NCBI RefSeq assembly: GCF_019972295.1
Contig: NZ_BLJA01000001.1
Coordinates: forward strand, 3,069,574 to 3,133,573
Length of the DNA stretch: 64,000 nt
From: Geobacter sp. AOG2
GTDB taxonomy: Bacteria > Desulfobacterota > Desulfuromonadia > Geobacterales > Pseudopelobacteraceae
Reading direction: 5' to 3'
How positions within the stretch are numbered: position 1 is the first letter of the stretch; every line of letters begins with the position of its first letter. The position numbers and the translations under genes were made by a program. Below, piece by piece: positions 1 through 8,685 of the stretch. The notes beneath the pieces were generated by a model. That model saw only the letters and a program-made list of their open reading frames with translations, searched no databases and was not told the DNA's origin.

Positions 1-585
1 CCGAAAGTCGAACCAGGCGATCTGGGCCAGCATCTGGTTGTCGAACACAAAATCATCCGAGTTAAGATCCAGGGGGAGGTCCTCCAGTACTTCGCGCGAA
101 AAGGCCCGGTATCCGGTATGGTACTCGGAGAGCTTCTGGCCGAGCAGGATGTTTTCAACAAAAGTGAGGAAACGGTTGGCAATGTATTTGTAAAGCGGCA
201 TCCCGCCTTTTAGCGCGCCGGTGCCGAGAATGCGCGAAGCAAGCACCGCATCGAACTCTCCCCATGCGATCATGGCCGCCATGGCTGGCAGTAGCAGTGG
301 AGTGTACTGATAGTCTGGGTGCAGCATGATCACGATGTCGGCCCCTCTATCCAGTGCCGTACGGTAACAGGTCTTCTGGTTGCCGCCATACCCCTTGTTC
401 TCCGCATGTATGATGGTGTGTATGCCGAGGCGCCGCGCCACATCCGCAGTTTGATCGCGACTGGCGTCGTCCACGAGGATTACTTCGTCCACGACATCAA
501 GGGGGATTTCCCGATAGGTTATTTCAAGGGTCTTGGCGGCATTGTAAGCAGGGAGTACCGCTACAATTTTTTTCCCGTTCAGCAT
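1..585 (-). CDS. Glycosyltransferase family 2 (3' end cut by window)
   Basis: The gene reads leftwards from an ATG at 585 and runs off the window, leaving 195 residues. It begins with the typical GT-A start (AVLPAYNAA at 9-17), then LVDDAS at 38-43 (nucleotide-sugar-binding acidic pair), ENKGYGGN, and HPDYQYTP. This arrangement is that of dolichol-phosphate-mannose-synthase-like GT2 enzymes, which transfer a sugar from a nucleotide donor to a lipid or polysaccharide acceptor at the cytoplasmic face of the membrane. The missing C-terminus could carry membrane segments. No strong Shine-Dalgarno precedes the ATG, but the N-terminus fits the family start. The sugar and acceptor cannot be told. 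Confidence 0.85.
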   Translation of the reverse strand, partial: MLNGKKIVAVLPAYNAAKTLEITYREIPLDVVDEVILVDDASRDQTADVARRLGIHTIIHAENKGYGGNQKTCYRTALDRGADIVIMLHPDYQYTPLLLPAMAAMIAWGEFDAVLASRILGTGALKGGMPLYKYIANRFLTFVENILLGQKLSEYHTGYRAFSREVLEDLPLDLNSDDFVFDNQMLAQIAWFDFR

Positions 586-704
586 GTCTTTGTTTTCCCG
601 TACAAAAAGGATGGAGTAGCTAGCTCTCTTCGATTATTACAGTTTTTGCCCCGGGTCAGGGAGCATGGGGTTGCATATCGTGTCGAGGAATTACTGCAAA
701 AAGT

Positions 705-731
705 AAAGGCAGGAAAAGCTCCCCGCCTTTT
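705..731 (-). terminator. Stem-loop terminator after the lipoprotein gene
   Basis: On the minus strand AAAGGC pairs with GCCTTT, and an inner GGGA/TTCC helix continues the stem. It is followed by ACTTTTTG. It lies about 24 nt past the stop of the lipoprotein gene, so it probably ends that transcript. Confidence 0.55.
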
Positions 732-754
732 GAGTTATTCTTTAAGCGCGATTG

Positions 755-1504
755 CTATTTATGTTGTGGAACAGGGCCGGCAGAGAAGATAATGCTGTCA
801 AATGTCCTGTTGAGGCTTTTGCTCGGGAAATTCGTCATTTCAGCCCCATTCCGGAGTTCCAGTTCCTGCCCTACGGATACCTTCATGGTCGGTGCCGCTA
901 CCCAAGTCTTTTTGCCGTCTTTTTCAAGATTTACGTACGTATAGCCGCCACTGTTCATGGTCTCCACAACTTTGCCGGAAATCGTAGAGCCGCTCGGCGC
1001 GTTCTGGGGCATAGCCGGAAGATGTTCGTGCGCCGGTTGTGTCTGCTGGTCTATCGAGGGGTGCCCCGCAGGCAGTATGTTGTGTGGTCCGGAGTTGGTA
1101 GGAACTTCTGATTTCGTGGCAGCGGCATTGGTTGCTACTCCAGGGGAGAAGATGATGTTATCAAAGGTGCGTTTCAGGGTGCTGCTGGTGAATTTGCCCA
1201 TCGCCATGCCCGGCCAGAGTTTCAGCTCTTGCCCGACCTGGACTTTGAGAAGGGGAATGGCTACCCAGGTGTTCTTTCCGTCCTTTTCGAGATTGACATA
1301 GGTATAGCCGCTGCTGTTCATGGTCTCCACTACCTTGCCGGTCAGGAGTTGTGGCTCGGACTGCTGTGTGGCATGGGTAGTAATGGGGGCGGTCGCCTTT
1401 GGCGCTGGAACCGTTGTTGTCTGTGTGGTTGCACAGCCGGCCTGGAGGGCTGCTGCGAGGGCAAGTGAGCATCCTACGGCAACTGTTTTGCTGCGTACAT
1501 TCAT
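755..1504 (-). CDS. Lipoprotein with two tandem ~65-residue repeats
   Basis: A 249-residue predicted lipoprotein: basic N-terminus, hydrophobic stretch, and lipobox LQAGC with Cys24. The mature part holds two copies of one domain (about 56-120 and 177-241). Both have GKVVETMNS.GYTYVNLEKDG, a Trp-Val-Ala, VGQEL, and RTFD.IIFS; a Pro/His-rich linker of about 55 residues joins them. The module resembles the small periplasmic NrfJ-type domains found near cytochromes in delta-proteobacteria; that family assignment is from memory and not certain. An AGGAG Shine-Dalgarno lies upstream of the ATG. It stands alone, with a terminator downstream. Exact function is unknown; a periplasmic binding role anchored to the membrane is a guess. 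Confidence 0.75.
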   Translation of the reverse strand: MNVRSKTVAVGCSLALAAALQAGCATTQTTTVPAPKATAPITTHATQQSEPQLLTGKVVETMNSSGYTYVNLEKDGKNTWVAIPLLKVQVGQELKLWPGMAMGKFTSSTLKRTFDNIIFSPGVATNAAATKSEVPTNSGPHNILPAGHPSIDQQTQPAHEHLPAMPQNAPSGSTISGKVVETMNSGGYTYVNLEKDGKKTWVAAPTMKVSVGQELELRNGAEMTNFPSKSLNRTFDSIIFSAGPVPQHK

Positions 1505-1566
1505 TTTTGGCTCCTGACTTCATGGGTAATGTGCTGCGAGCGCTGCTGAACAAAGCTTGTGACGCG

Positions 1567-1594
1567 TTGACTACGTTAACTCTTTTAGTACACT
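1567..1594 (+). promoter_or_regulatory. Possible distal promoter for rplU
   Basis: TTGACT and TACACT are separated by 16 bp on the plus strand, about 200 bp before rplU. If used, it would give a long leader. It is weaker as a call than the promoter at 1729. Nothing else is evident in the rest of the 1505-1795 spacer. Confidence 0.4.
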
Positions 1595-1728
1595 ATTTCA
1601 AACAGTTTTGGAAGCCGTAACTTATTGGGCGTGAAAGAAAAGAGTTGTGTACGGATGCCGCCATTCGCAACCCGTCGTTGTGGAGAAAGGCCCGTGAGTG
1701 CAACAGGGCGGGGGGTTGTAAATTTATC

Positions 1729-1757
1729 TTGACTTACATCTCTCGTTTGTCTATAGT
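1729..1757 (+). promoter_or_regulatory. Sigma-70 promoter of rplU-rpmA
   Basis: TTGACT (1729-1734) and TATAGT (1752-1757) are separated by exactly 17 bp, 38 bp before the rplU start. This is a good match to the housekeeping consensus, as expected for a ribosomal protein operon. Confidence 0.8.
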
Positions 1758-1795
1758 CCATAACTCTTTAAAATTGAATCAGATGGAGACGTCAT

Positions 1796-2104
1796 ATGTA
1801 TGCGGTTATCAAGACAGGCGGTAAGCAGTATAAGGTAAGCGAGGGGGAGTTTCTCAAGGTTGAAAAACTTGATGGAAACATCGGGGACAGCATTGAGTTC
1901 GCCGAAGTCCTCATGGTTGGCGGCGAAAAGGTTGCCATCGGTGCTCCGCTGGTTGCCGGCGCCACGGTGACTGCCAAGATTGCGGCCCAAGGCAAGGACA
2001 AGAAGATTCTGGTGTTCAAGTCCAAGCGCCGTAAGGATTCCCGCAAGCTTCGCGGCCATCGCCAGGAGCGCACGGTCCTCAAGATAGAAAAGATCAGCGC
2101 ATAA
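1796..2104 (+). CDS. rplU: 50S ribosomal protein L21
   Basis: 102 residues, the normal L21 length. It starts [14 protein letters not shown], the family signature, and has the conserved C-terminal [22 protein letters not shown] stretch that contacts 23S rRNA (split here: [11 protein letters not shown] then [11 protein letters not shown]). GGAG lies 7 nt upstream of the ATG. It is followed after 31 bp by rpmA, the usual pairing. obgE, which commonly comes next in many bacteria, is absent here. Confidence 0.97.
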   Translation: MYAVIKTGGKQYKVSEGEFLKVEKLDGNIGDSIEFAEVLMVGGEKVAIGAPLVAGATVTAKIAAQGKDKKILVFKSKRRKDSRKLRGHRQERTVLKIEKISA

Positions 2105-2135
2105 ATCACGATTATTTTTCCCAGGAGAAACGGAA

Positions 2136-2390
2136 ATGGCACATAAGAAAGGTGTAGGCAGTTCACGTAACGGCAGGGATTCGGACGGCCAAAGGCTGGG
2201 TTGTAAAAAATTCGGCGGCGAGGTTGTCAAGGCCGGCAATATCATCTACCGCCAGCACGGCACCCAGATTCATCCGGGCAACAATGTGGGTTGCGGCAAG
2301 GATTATACCCTGTTTGCCCTGATTGACGGAATCGTAACCTTTGAGCGCATGGGAAAAGACCGGAAAAAGGTCTCCGTATATCCCAACTAG
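2136..2390 (+). CDS. rpmA: 50S ribosomal protein L27
   Basis: 84 residues, normal for L27, a protein near the peptidyl transferase centre. It begins [16 protein letters not shown], the unprocessed (non-Firmicute) N-terminus, and carries [10 protein letters not shown] and HPGNNVGCG. An AGGAGAA Shine-Dalgarno precedes the ATG. It is the second gene of the rplU operon, and a strong terminator follows. Confidence 0.97.
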   Translation: MAHKKGVGSSRNGRDSDGQRLGCKKFGGEVVKAGNIIYRQHGTQIHPGNNVGCGKDYTLFALIDGIVTFERMGKDRKKVSVYPN

Positions 2391-2413
2391 GCGTCCGTAG
2401 CAAAAGTCCTCAA

Positions 2414-2444
2414 AGCCCGGAAGAATTATCTTCCGGGCTTTTTT
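2414..2444 (+). terminator. Rho-independent terminator of rplU-rpmA
   Basis: A 10-bp perfect stem (AGCCCGGAAG / CTTCCGGGCT) with a short loop is followed by six T. It lies 24 nt past the rpmA stop. Confidence 0.9.
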
Positions 2445-2592
2445 ACGTTCTTTTGGATAGATAGAACGATGTTTAAACATATTGTTTGCGCTTGATTTCC
2501 GTTTACGATATATTCAAACGCTATTGAATCCTTGTTCTGATTCGGCGCTCAGCCATTCGATACAAATCACCCCCCAGACTTCAGAGGAACCC

Positions 2593-4719
2593 ATGTTTAA
2601 ATCAAAACTGACCCGCAAGATCCTAACCATTATCGGCGGTATACTCTGCATCGGTTTTGCCGGATTGGGAGTTCTTGCCATTTATCTTGAATACAGCGCC
2701 ACGATGGATCTGGAAAAGCGTAATGCCCGCCAGATTGCGGCAACCGTGAGCCACGATATCCTCAACCTGATGACCATTGGCGACATGAAGAACTTCAGCG
2801 CTTATGTCAAGGACATCAAGGCCAAAGGCAGTATTCTGGACATCAGGCTGTTCGGTCCCGAGGGCCGGGAGTGGGGTGGGGGCGGTGCAACGAGCGATGA
2901 GGTGCGTAATGCCTTGAAGTCGGGCAGCAGTGTGGAGGTCCTGGACAAGAAGGATGGCAAACATTTGCTCAGCCTGGCGCTGCCGCTGGAAAATGAGCAG
3001 CGCTGCCGCGGCTGCCATGACGCCTCGGCCAAGTATAGGGGGGGGCTGATTGTTACAACCTCCCTGGAAGAAGGTTATACAAGTGCTTACAAGCTGACGT
3101 TCGTGCTGTCGGCGATAGGGTTTTGTTTCTTTTTCGCAATCCTGGCCGCTTTGTACCTCTTTATCAACCGGACCCTGGTACTGCAGGTCAGGGAGTTGCA
3201 TGAACAATTGGCCGAGATGGCCAGTGGTGAGGGAGACCTGACCAAGGTCGTGCGTGTCCGTTCCGACGATGAGTTGGGCAATCTTGGGACGGAGGTCAAC
3301 CGGCTGACGACAAAGATCCGGGAAACCATCTTGCTGCTGTACCAACAGGCCTGCGTGATCGGCAGCGGTGTCTGTGAACTTTCGTTTGGTACGGACCGCA
3401 CCCTGAACATGAGCCAGGAACAGAAAGAACAGGCTTCTGCGGTGGCCGTGGCATCTGAGGAGATGTCCATGACCATCAACGAGGTGGCCGGCAACACCCA
3501 TCGCGCGGCGGCACTTTCGTCCGATGTGGACCTCGCTGCCAGCGAGGGATTGACGGTAGTGGAAGAAACCTGGGACTGCATGCGGCAGATCAGCGAGAGC
3601 GTGAACAGTACGTTAGATACCATCCGCCAGTTGGAGGCTTCATCCGCAAGTATCGGCGAGATGGTGGTGCTGATCGAGGATATCGCCGATCAGACCAACC
3701 TGTTGGCGTTGAACGCTTCCATCGAGGCTGCCCGCGCCGGTGACGCAGGGAAGGGTTTTGCCGTGGTAGCCAGCGAGGTCAAAGGACTGGCTGAGAAGAC
3801 AACAAGATCCACCCGGGAGATAGAGCGCATCGTTGCCAATATCCAACAGGCCAGCCGTAAGGCGGCCACGATGATCGTGACCGAAACCAGCCTCGTCCAG
3901 ACCGGGCTGACCAGGGCTGAGGACGCCCGTCAGCGGCTTGAGAACATCAAAAACCACTCGGCGGAATCACGTACCATGATTGAGCAGATCGCGACCGCTT
4001 CCGAACAGCAAAGCGCCACCACCCAGGAGATTTCGGAAAAAATTCAGGGGGTTTCTGCCACAGCGAACGAAACGTTTGAATTGACGCAGTTGACCAATGA
4101 GGCGTTTGCAACGTTTTCTGACCTGGTCGAGCAGATCTACGGTACGGTGGGCAAGTTCTCGGTGGGGAATTATCACGATGATGTCAAATCATATATTCGC
4201 GAGATGGAGGGGCAGGTACTGGGAACGATCGAAGCAGCCTTGCGCGACCGGACGATTACATTGGAGGCTCTCTTCGACAGGAACTATGTTCCCGTTCCCA
4301 ATACCGATCCGCAAAAGTTTACGACCAAGTTCGATGCCTTCTTCGACCGCGTGGTGTCTTCCTATCAGGAGAAGATCGTCGCCAAGGATAGCAAGCTTTT
4401 GTACGCCATCTGTGTTGACAACAACGGTTATTGCCCGTGCCATAACCTGCGCTACACCAAGCCGCTGACCGGAAACCCGGAGGTGGACAAGAACAATAAC
4501 CGCACCAAACGGATCTTCAACGACCGCACCGGTATCCGTTGCGCCCGCAACACGGACGGTTTCCTGCTTCAGACCTACCGCCGCGATACCGGAGAGATCC
4601 TCAACGACATGTCGCGGCCGCTTTTGATCAACGGCAGGCATTGGGGCGGTATCCGCATCGGCTACCTGTCCCCCTGCGAGTTGGTCATCAAGCTCGACAA
4701 CAAGACAAAAGGCGCGTGA
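2593..4719 (+). CDS. Methyl-accepting chemotaxis protein with periplasmic heme c site and extra C-terminal domain
   Basis: 708 residues, starting at the ATG preceded by AGAGGAA; an upstream in-frame extension lacks a good start. Order: TM1 (about 10-33), a periplasmic PAS-like sensor domain containing CRGCH (138-142), TM2 (about 165-190), HAMP, then the signalling hairpin with [19 protein letters not shown] near 360. CXXCH indicates covalent heme c, as in the heme-sensor chemoreceptors characterised in Geobacter sulfurreducens, so the likely signal is redox state or a heme ligand. From about residue 525 an extra domain follows ([42 protein letters not shown]), a C-terminal module seen in other proteobacterial MCPs. 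It converges on a cytochrome gene. Confidence 0.92.
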   Translation: MFKSKLTRKILTIIGGILCIGFAGLGVLAIYLEYSATMDLEKRNARQIAATVSHDILNLMTIGDMKNFSAYVKDIKAKGSILDIRLFGPEGREWGGGGATSDEVRNALKSGSSVEVLDKKDGKHLLSLALPLENEQRCRGCHDASAKYRGGLIVTTSLEEGYTSAYKLTFVLSAIGFCFFFAILAALYLFINRTLVLQVRELHEQLAEMASGEGDLTKVVRVRSDDELGNLGTEVNRLTTKIRETILLLYQQACVIGSGVCELSFGTDRTLNMSQEQKEQASAVAVASEEMSMTINEVAGNTHRAAALSSDVDLAASEGLTVVEETWDCMRQISESVNSTLDTIRQLEASSASIGEMVVLIEDIADQTNLLALNASIEAARAGDAGKGFAVVASEVKGLAEKTTRSTREIERIVANIQQASRKAATMIVTETSLVQTGLTRAEDARQRLENIKNHSAESRTMIEQIATASEQQSATTQEISEKIQGVSATANETFELTQLTNEAFATFSDLVEQIYGTVGKFSVGNYHDDVKSYIREMEGQVLGTIEAALRDRTITLEALFDRNYVPVPNTDPQKFTTKFDAFFDRVVSSYQEKIVAKDSKLLYAICVDNNGYCPCHNLRYTKPLTGNPEVDKNNNRTKRIFNDRTGIRCARNTDGFLLQTYRRDTGEILNDMSRPLLINGRHWGGIRIGYLSPCELVIKLDNKTKGA

Positions 4720-4744
4720 TCCGGGCGTAAGGCCGTCTGTACGT

Positions 4745-4776
4745 AAAAGCCCTGTACAACCTCGTACAGGGCTTTT
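4745..4776. terminator. Bidirectional terminator between MCP and cytochrome
   Basis: A 13-bp perfect stem (AAAAGCCCTGTAC / GTACAGGGCTTTT) with a 6-nt loop has T-runs on both strands. It serves the MCP on the plus strand and the convergent cytochrome on the minus strand. Confidence 0.9.
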
Positions 4777-4813
4777 TGTTGTGCTGGTGGGACATCACCG
4801 GTACCAGGACGAG

Positions 4814-5587
4814 CTATCTAAGATGGCATGATATACATATCAACGACCGTTCCTCTTTTGCCCATAAAAAATAGTTGTAGCTATTTCCCGGATCGGGGGT
4901 GGCGTTGTTGCAATTATGCACATCATGGCAACTTGAGCACGTCACGATATCTCCCGCGTACAGGACATCGCGGATTTTTCTTTTCCCATCACGGGTGATG
5001 GTGTTGTAAATACCTGCAACGTTACTCGGGACCAGCGATGTGGCAAAGGCATCGTCGAGTTCAGCCAAACCCTGGACGTTGCCGTTGTTCTGAATGCTCA
5101 GCGCTTCGGAATAGCTGAACCCGATCGGATGATCATTGGTCAGGTCGCCGTTCCTCCCGACAGCAGCGTCATTGCTCATGGATACGGATCCGGTGGTCGA
5201 AAACACGCTGCCATGTTGGTCAATGGCGGTAACGCCATCATGGCAGCTCATGCAAAGACGGCTTGATCCCGTCAGGGGGTCATAAATCGATAAGGTCTGA
5301 TTCATTGGCGCTGCCCACTGATAACTCTGCCAACCGCTTGAATCCGAGTCGTTAGCTGTATGGTTCCACAGAGGACCGCCAGAGTTGTCCGAATTATGGG
5401 GAGTATGGCAGTAAAGGCAGGACCCCCTGCCTAAGGGGTCTTCGACAAGGGCGGCGAATACCCTCATGTCGTGAACAGAGCCGGCCGAGCAGGTCCCCGG
5501 AAGCATTCCTCCCCAAGAGGTGCCAACAGTGCTTGCCATCACGGCAAACAGTAAAAAGGTTACGAACCGTGTTTTAGCGTAAAGCAT
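4814..5587 (-). CDS. Periplasmic c-type cytochrome with four CXXCH sites
   Basis: 257 residues from the chosen ATG, which begins a clear signal peptide (MLYAKTRFVTFLLFAVMAS, probable cleavage near SWG). Four heme attachment motifs are visible: CLYCH (57-61), CMSCH, CSSCH, and CISCH only two residues before the end. SCLYCHTPHN and CSSCHDVHN are typical of the doubled-CXXCH family of Geobacter cytochromes. Likely an electron carrier in periplasm or outer-membrane respiration. An ATG at 5650 in the same frame would add 21 residues before the signal peptide; neither start has a convincing Shine-Dalgarno. It shares a terminator with the heme-binding MCP. Confidence 0.85.
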   Translation of the reverse strand: MLYAKTRFVTFLLFAVMASTVGTSWGGMLPGTCSAGSVHDMRVFAALVEDPLGRGSCLYCHTPHNSDNSGGPLWNHTANDSDSSGWQSYQWAAPMNQTLSIYDPLTGSSRLCMSCHDGVTAIDQHGSVFSTTGSVSMSNDAAVGRNGDLTNDHPIGFSYSEALSIQNNGNVQGLAELDDAFATSLVPSNVAGIYNTITRDGKRKIRDVLYAGDIVTCSSCHDVHNCNNATPDPGNSYNYFLWAKEERSLICISCHLR

Positions 5588-5668
5588 AAGAAAAGAAATA
5601 CTTTCTCTGCAACTCACAACGTGCGTGAGGAGAAGGTTAAATGGTCCCATCAGCTCTTATCTGCATGG

Positions 5669-5810
5669 GGGGCAAAAAAGATATATGGGGAGGACGAGTT
5701 TTTACTAGAAGCACTCGCTGTGCCGAATATGAGGGTAGCAAGGTTACAAATTGGTGAAGAACCGTAAATTAGTGCAAATATAATAACATGGGGCAAAATA
5801 GTATATGGGG
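5669..5810. repeat. Two near-identical 21-22 bp direct repeats upstream of the cytochrome gene
   Basis: 5669-5690 and 5790-5810 both read GGGGCAAAA, a short AT-rich spacer, then TATATGGGG, differing by one indel and one or two substitutions. They lie 100 bp apart in the 296-bp spacer between the cytochrome start and the M16 gene end. They could be paired operator sites for the cytochrome gene. I see no strong promoter or terminator elsewhere in 5588-5883. Confidence 0.5.
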
Positions 5811-5883
5811 TGTGTCAGAAACGGCGCGGCAATTCTGCCCATCTCCACCCCTCATTCAGTCATATCGCGTAAGGGCGCGCAGA

Positions 5884-7209
5884 TTATCTTGTGAATTGAC
5901 CGGCCGGCCCCGGATAGGAATTAAAGCCCTCTGCGTAGCGCGCGACCAGTTCCCGTATCGTCTTCTTCATGCCCATTTTGTTGGGTCCCACGACAACAAG
6001 GTTCAGGTTCTGCGGCGCAAAGAGGTCGCGGGCGGCCTCTTGCAGCACATCAACCGTGATGCGCCGCGCCTCCTCCTGGTCTTCTTCGATACTCCGTTTA
6101 ATCCCGATGAGTTCACCCCATCCGTAGCGCACACCCATCTCATATGCCGAATCTCGACTATATTCCAGGTCAAAGATGTAGGAATGCCGGACCCGTTCCA
6201 GTTCCGCCGCAGTGACCGGCTCGCTGGCAATGCGCCCGATTTCACCGAGGGATACCTCTACCGCCTGATGCAGGTTGTTTGGGGCGGTGGAGAGATCAAA
6301 GGTCAGACAGCCGGTTTCGTCATAGGCCCCAATGGCCCCCTCCACGGAATAGATGATCCCCAACTCCTCCCGCAGCCGCAAGTGCAGGCGCGAACTGCCC
6401 CCACCCGCCAGGATGCGGCGCAAGAGCCGAACGGCCATGAAGCGACGGTCGCCACGGGGAAACCCCAGAAAAGCCAACTGCAGGTTCATCTGACTGTCCG
6501 AGTCCCGAACGAAACGAATCTGTGGGGCGGTATTGCGTCGGTTAACCAGCCGAGTTGCAGGGGGGGCGCTCCCCTGCCAACCGTTGAAAACCTCACCCGC
6601 CGCAACAAATACCTCGTGGTTGCACACCGGGCCGGCGACCACAACCACCGTTGCGCTTGGGACATAGTACCGTTGCAGGTGCGCCTCAAGATCTGTCCGG
6701 CCAATGGCGGCAATACTCTCCAGGGAGCCTATGGTCGGCATGCCCAAGGGATGTCGCGGCCAGAGCAGGCGGCTGGCTATGGTATCGGGGTTGATCTCGT
6801 CGCCCTGCTCGTTCAGGTCTTCCCGCGCCTCTTCCGTGATGATGCGCTGCTCTACCTCAATCCCCTCCAGAAGCGGTCGTAACAGCATGGAGGCGAAGAT
6901 ATCCATGCCCTGCCGCACATGGGCCGGGTGGACACGGGAGTAGTAGCAGGTGGATTCGGCGTCGGTGGCGGCATTTGGGGCTCCGCCGACGGCCTCGAAG
7001 GCGGTTTCGATCTCAAGCGACGAGGTATAATCGGCCGTACCGCGAAAAAGGATATGCTCCAAAAAGTGGGAAAGACCCTCTCTGCCGGGAGGGTCGTTTC
7101 GCCCGCCAACTTTGACGTAGATCGCCAGTTCGGCCGCGTGCAGGTGGGGCATCTCGACACAAACGACCCGCAGGCCGTTGGCCAGGGTGTGGAAAAACGG
7201 CTTGATCAT
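5884..7209 (-). CDS. M16 (insulinase-family) zinc metallopeptidase
   Basis: 441 residues, no signal peptide, so cytoplasmic. The inverted zinc motif HFLEH is intact at 48-52, and the distal zinc-ligand glutamate region TEEAREDLNEQ follows. The second, non-catalytic half contains the R/Y-type substrate-clamping motif LREELGIIYSVEG. It resembles the processing-peptidase-like PqqL/YmxG group of single-domain M16 peptidases that degrade small peptides. The start overlaps the HIT gene stop by 4 nt (ATGA), so the two are co-translated. Confidence 0.93.
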   Translation of the reverse strand: MIKPFFHTLANGLRVVCVEMPHLHAAELAIYVKVGGRNDPPGREGLSHFLEHILFRGTADYTSSLEIETAFEAVGGAPNAATDAESTCYYSRVHPAHVRQGMDIFASMLLRPLLEGIEVEQRIITEEAREDLNEQGDEINPDTIASRLLWPRHPLGMPTIGSLESIAAIGRTDLEAHLQRYYVPSATVVVVAGPVCNHEVFVAAGEVFNGWQGSAPPATRLVNRRNTAPQIRFVRDSDSQMNLQLAFLGFPRGDRRFMAVRLLRRILAGGGSSRLHLRLREELGIIYSVEGAIGAYDETGCLTFDLSTAPNNLHQAVEVSLGEIGRIASEPVTAAELERVRHSYIFDLEYSRDSAYEMGVRYGWGELIGIKRSIEEDQEEARRITVDVLQEAARDLFAPQNLNLVVVGPNKMGMKKTIRELVARYAEGFNSYPGPAGQFTR

Positions 7210-7625
7210 GTCAGCGCCTCCCGTATCCGTGCAATAGAGTGACGGTACTCTTCCGGCGTAAGGACCCGTTCGTCATGCGGCTCGGTCCAGATCGGGCGCG
7301 GCCAGGCTTTTTCCGAGGTAAAACGGGGTACCAGGTGCCAGTGCATGTGCGGGACCATGTTGCCCAGGAGTTCGTAGTTGATCTTGTCGGGCTGGAAGAC
7401 GTCGAACAGCGCCTTGGCCACCCGGCTGATCTCTTCCGTGAGTTCGCTCCGCACCCGGCGGTCGAGGTGGAAGAGTTCGGTCACGTGGGTCTTGCTGAAC
7501 AGCAGCGTATAGCCGGGGAAGAACTGGTCGCGGTTAAGGATGACATAGGAATGGTCGAGTTCGGCGATACGCAAGTCGGCGTCGCTCTCCCAACGGCTGC
7601 ACATGGGGCAGGGTGACAGGGTCAT
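7206..7625 (-). CDS. HIT-family nucleotide hydrolase/transferase
   Basis: 139 residues. The histidine triad HMHWHLVPR occupies 93-99 (His93, 95, 97), and a CPMC pair at 6-9 may bind zinc. HIT proteins hydrolyse or transfer nucleoside monophosphates from dinucleotides or AMP conjugates. It lies between the thioesterase gene (9 nt gap) and the M16 peptidase (4-nt overlap), so it is part of a three-gene minus-strand operon. Its exact substrate cannot be read from sequence. Confidence 0.93.
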   Translation of the reverse strand: MTLSPCPMCSRWESDADLRIAELDHSYVILNRDQFFPGYTLLFSKTHVTELFHLDRRVRSELTEEISRVAKALFDVFQPDKINYELLGNMVPHMHWHLVPRFTSEKAWPRPIWTEPHDERVLTPEEYRHSIARIREALT

Positions 7626-7634
7626 GTATGGCTC

Positions 7635-8390
7635 CTATATTCTCTCATTTTTCCAGCGGGTCCGCAGGCGTGCCAATTCCTTGCCGTCCTCCCGGTTTGT
7701 GATCTGGTGCAGGCAGCAGGTCGGCGGCCCGGTTTCCGCAATTGCGCAGCGTGATACCACGTTATCGCCGCGGCGGGCCTCGGCCCGGAAGACGATTTCC
7801 AGTTCCTGCAGGCTGTCCGATGCTACGGCGTCCGGGACAGCTTCCAGTGCCCATCCCGCATAAATGGTATTGTTCACATGATGGTTCATATCGAGATCGC
7901 TGCGTAGTACCCGGAAGCCCATCTCTGTTGTGGCGGCCTCGGGGAAGGGCGGCAGCGGGGAGAAGTCGTCGTCCACCGCCCGCTGCGGCGTCAGCGGATA
8001 GGGGGGGAGATTCCCCTCCAGTCTGACCGGGCGGCGGGTGGCAACGTTTACTACCGCCCACGAACTGGTCGCCCTCGCCACGCAGGCACCATGATCATCG
8101 TACAATTCGAATTCGCGGCAGGTAAATATCTCCTGGCGGGTTGCCGGCCAGGTGCGGACCGTCACGGTCTCCCCGGCGCGGGGATAGCGTGCGGCCACCA
8201 AGTGGATGCGTGACAGTACCCAGGTCAACCCCAGTTTTCTCAGGTCGGCCATGGCTACGCCCAGAGTGGTGGCATGCATCCCCGCCGTGTCCTGCAGATA
8301 GTTGAGCAGGGTCGCCACCCTCAGATTGCCGCAACTGTCCAGTTCGTGGTAGCGAACCGGGAAATCCTTCGTGAAGATTCTCTGTTCCAT
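7635..8390 (-). CDS. Acyl-ACP thioesterase (FatA/FatB-like)
   Basis: 251 residues with two hotdog halves. The N-terminal half holds VRYHELDSCGNLRVATLLNY (positions 12-31). The C-terminal half contains MNHHVNNTIYAGWALE, which has the conserved Asn/His of bacterial and plant acyl-ACP thioesterases (PF01643). It releases free fatty acid from acyl carrier protein. AGGAG lies just upstream of the ATG. It is the first gene of the operon with the HIT and M16 proteins. Confidence 0.9.
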   Translation of the reverse strand: MEQRIFTKDFPVRYHELDSCGNLRVATLLNYLQDTAGMHATTLGVAMADLRKLGLTWVLSRIHLVAARYPRAGETVTVRTWPATRQEIFTCREFELYDDHGACVARATSSWAVVNVATRRPVRLEGNLPPYPLTPQRAVDDDFSPLPPFPEAATTEMGFRVLRSDLDMNHHVNNTIYAGWALEAVPDAVASDSLQELEIVFRAEARRGDNVVSRCAIAETGPPTCCLHQITNREDGKELARLRTRWKNERI

Positions 8391-8424
8391 AGGAGCCTTG
8401 ATTTTGTCAGTGGTGAATGGTGAA

Positions 8425-8460
8425 ACGGTGAATGGTAAAGGCTTAATTACGATTCACCGT
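8425..8460. repeat. 9-bp inverted repeat upstream of the thioesterase gene
   Basis: ACGGTGAAT (8425-8433) and ATTCACCGT (8452-8460) form a perfect inverted repeat with an 18-bp spacer, and GGTGAATGG also occurs just before it. It lies 35 bp upstream of the thioesterase start and could be an operator or a remnant of a small repeat. Confidence 0.4.
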
Positions 8461-8510
8461 GGGGTGGGGTTCCATGTCTTCCCGAACCGGCATCATAGCA
8501 GATTGCCTCC

Positions 8511-8546
8511 AAAAAAAAAGCCCCCTGCCATGGGGCAGGAGGCTTT
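8511..8546 (-). terminator. Strong minus-strand terminator before the thioesterase gene
   Basis: The stem AAAAGCC.CCTGCC / GGCAGG.GGCTTTT has a 4-nt loop and one internal mismatch. On the minus strand it is followed by nine T (8519-8511). The direction shows it stops a transcript coming from about 8690, upstream of the thioesterase gene. Confidence 0.85.
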
Positions 8547-8568
8547 TGGGGGGAACGCCCGCCGCAGG

Positions 8569-8643
8569 TCATACAGCGGGCCGACTAGGGCAACCCTCTT
8601 TGCAGTGGGATACCGGACGAATTCTGAATCTTGCAGTCCACAT
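8569..8643 (-). CDS. Possible 24-residue peptide with CxxxC motif
   Basis: An ATG at 8643 is preceded by AAGGAGAA with 9 nt spacing. It opens 24 codons ending in TGA. The peptide starts MWTARFRIRP and contains CKEGC near the end. It lies between a TTGACA/GATAAT promoter-like pair with an overlapping palindrome and a strong terminator, so the unit is about 180 nt long. I do not recognise the peptide. The unit could equally be a non-coding RNA, because a GCCCGC/GCGGGC hairpin spans the ORF end. Too short for statistics; treat as a candidate only. Confidence 0.35.
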   Translation of the reverse strand: MWTARFRIRPVSHCKEGCPSRPAV

Positions 8644-8685
8644 AATCGGGTTCTCCTTTCGCGGTTTACGTATAAAACTCCTAAC

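Noticed and set aside
319-1111. Plus-strand open frames at the window start
   Set aside because: They lie opposite a GT2 gene and a lipoprotein gene whose minus-strand translations have clear motifs.
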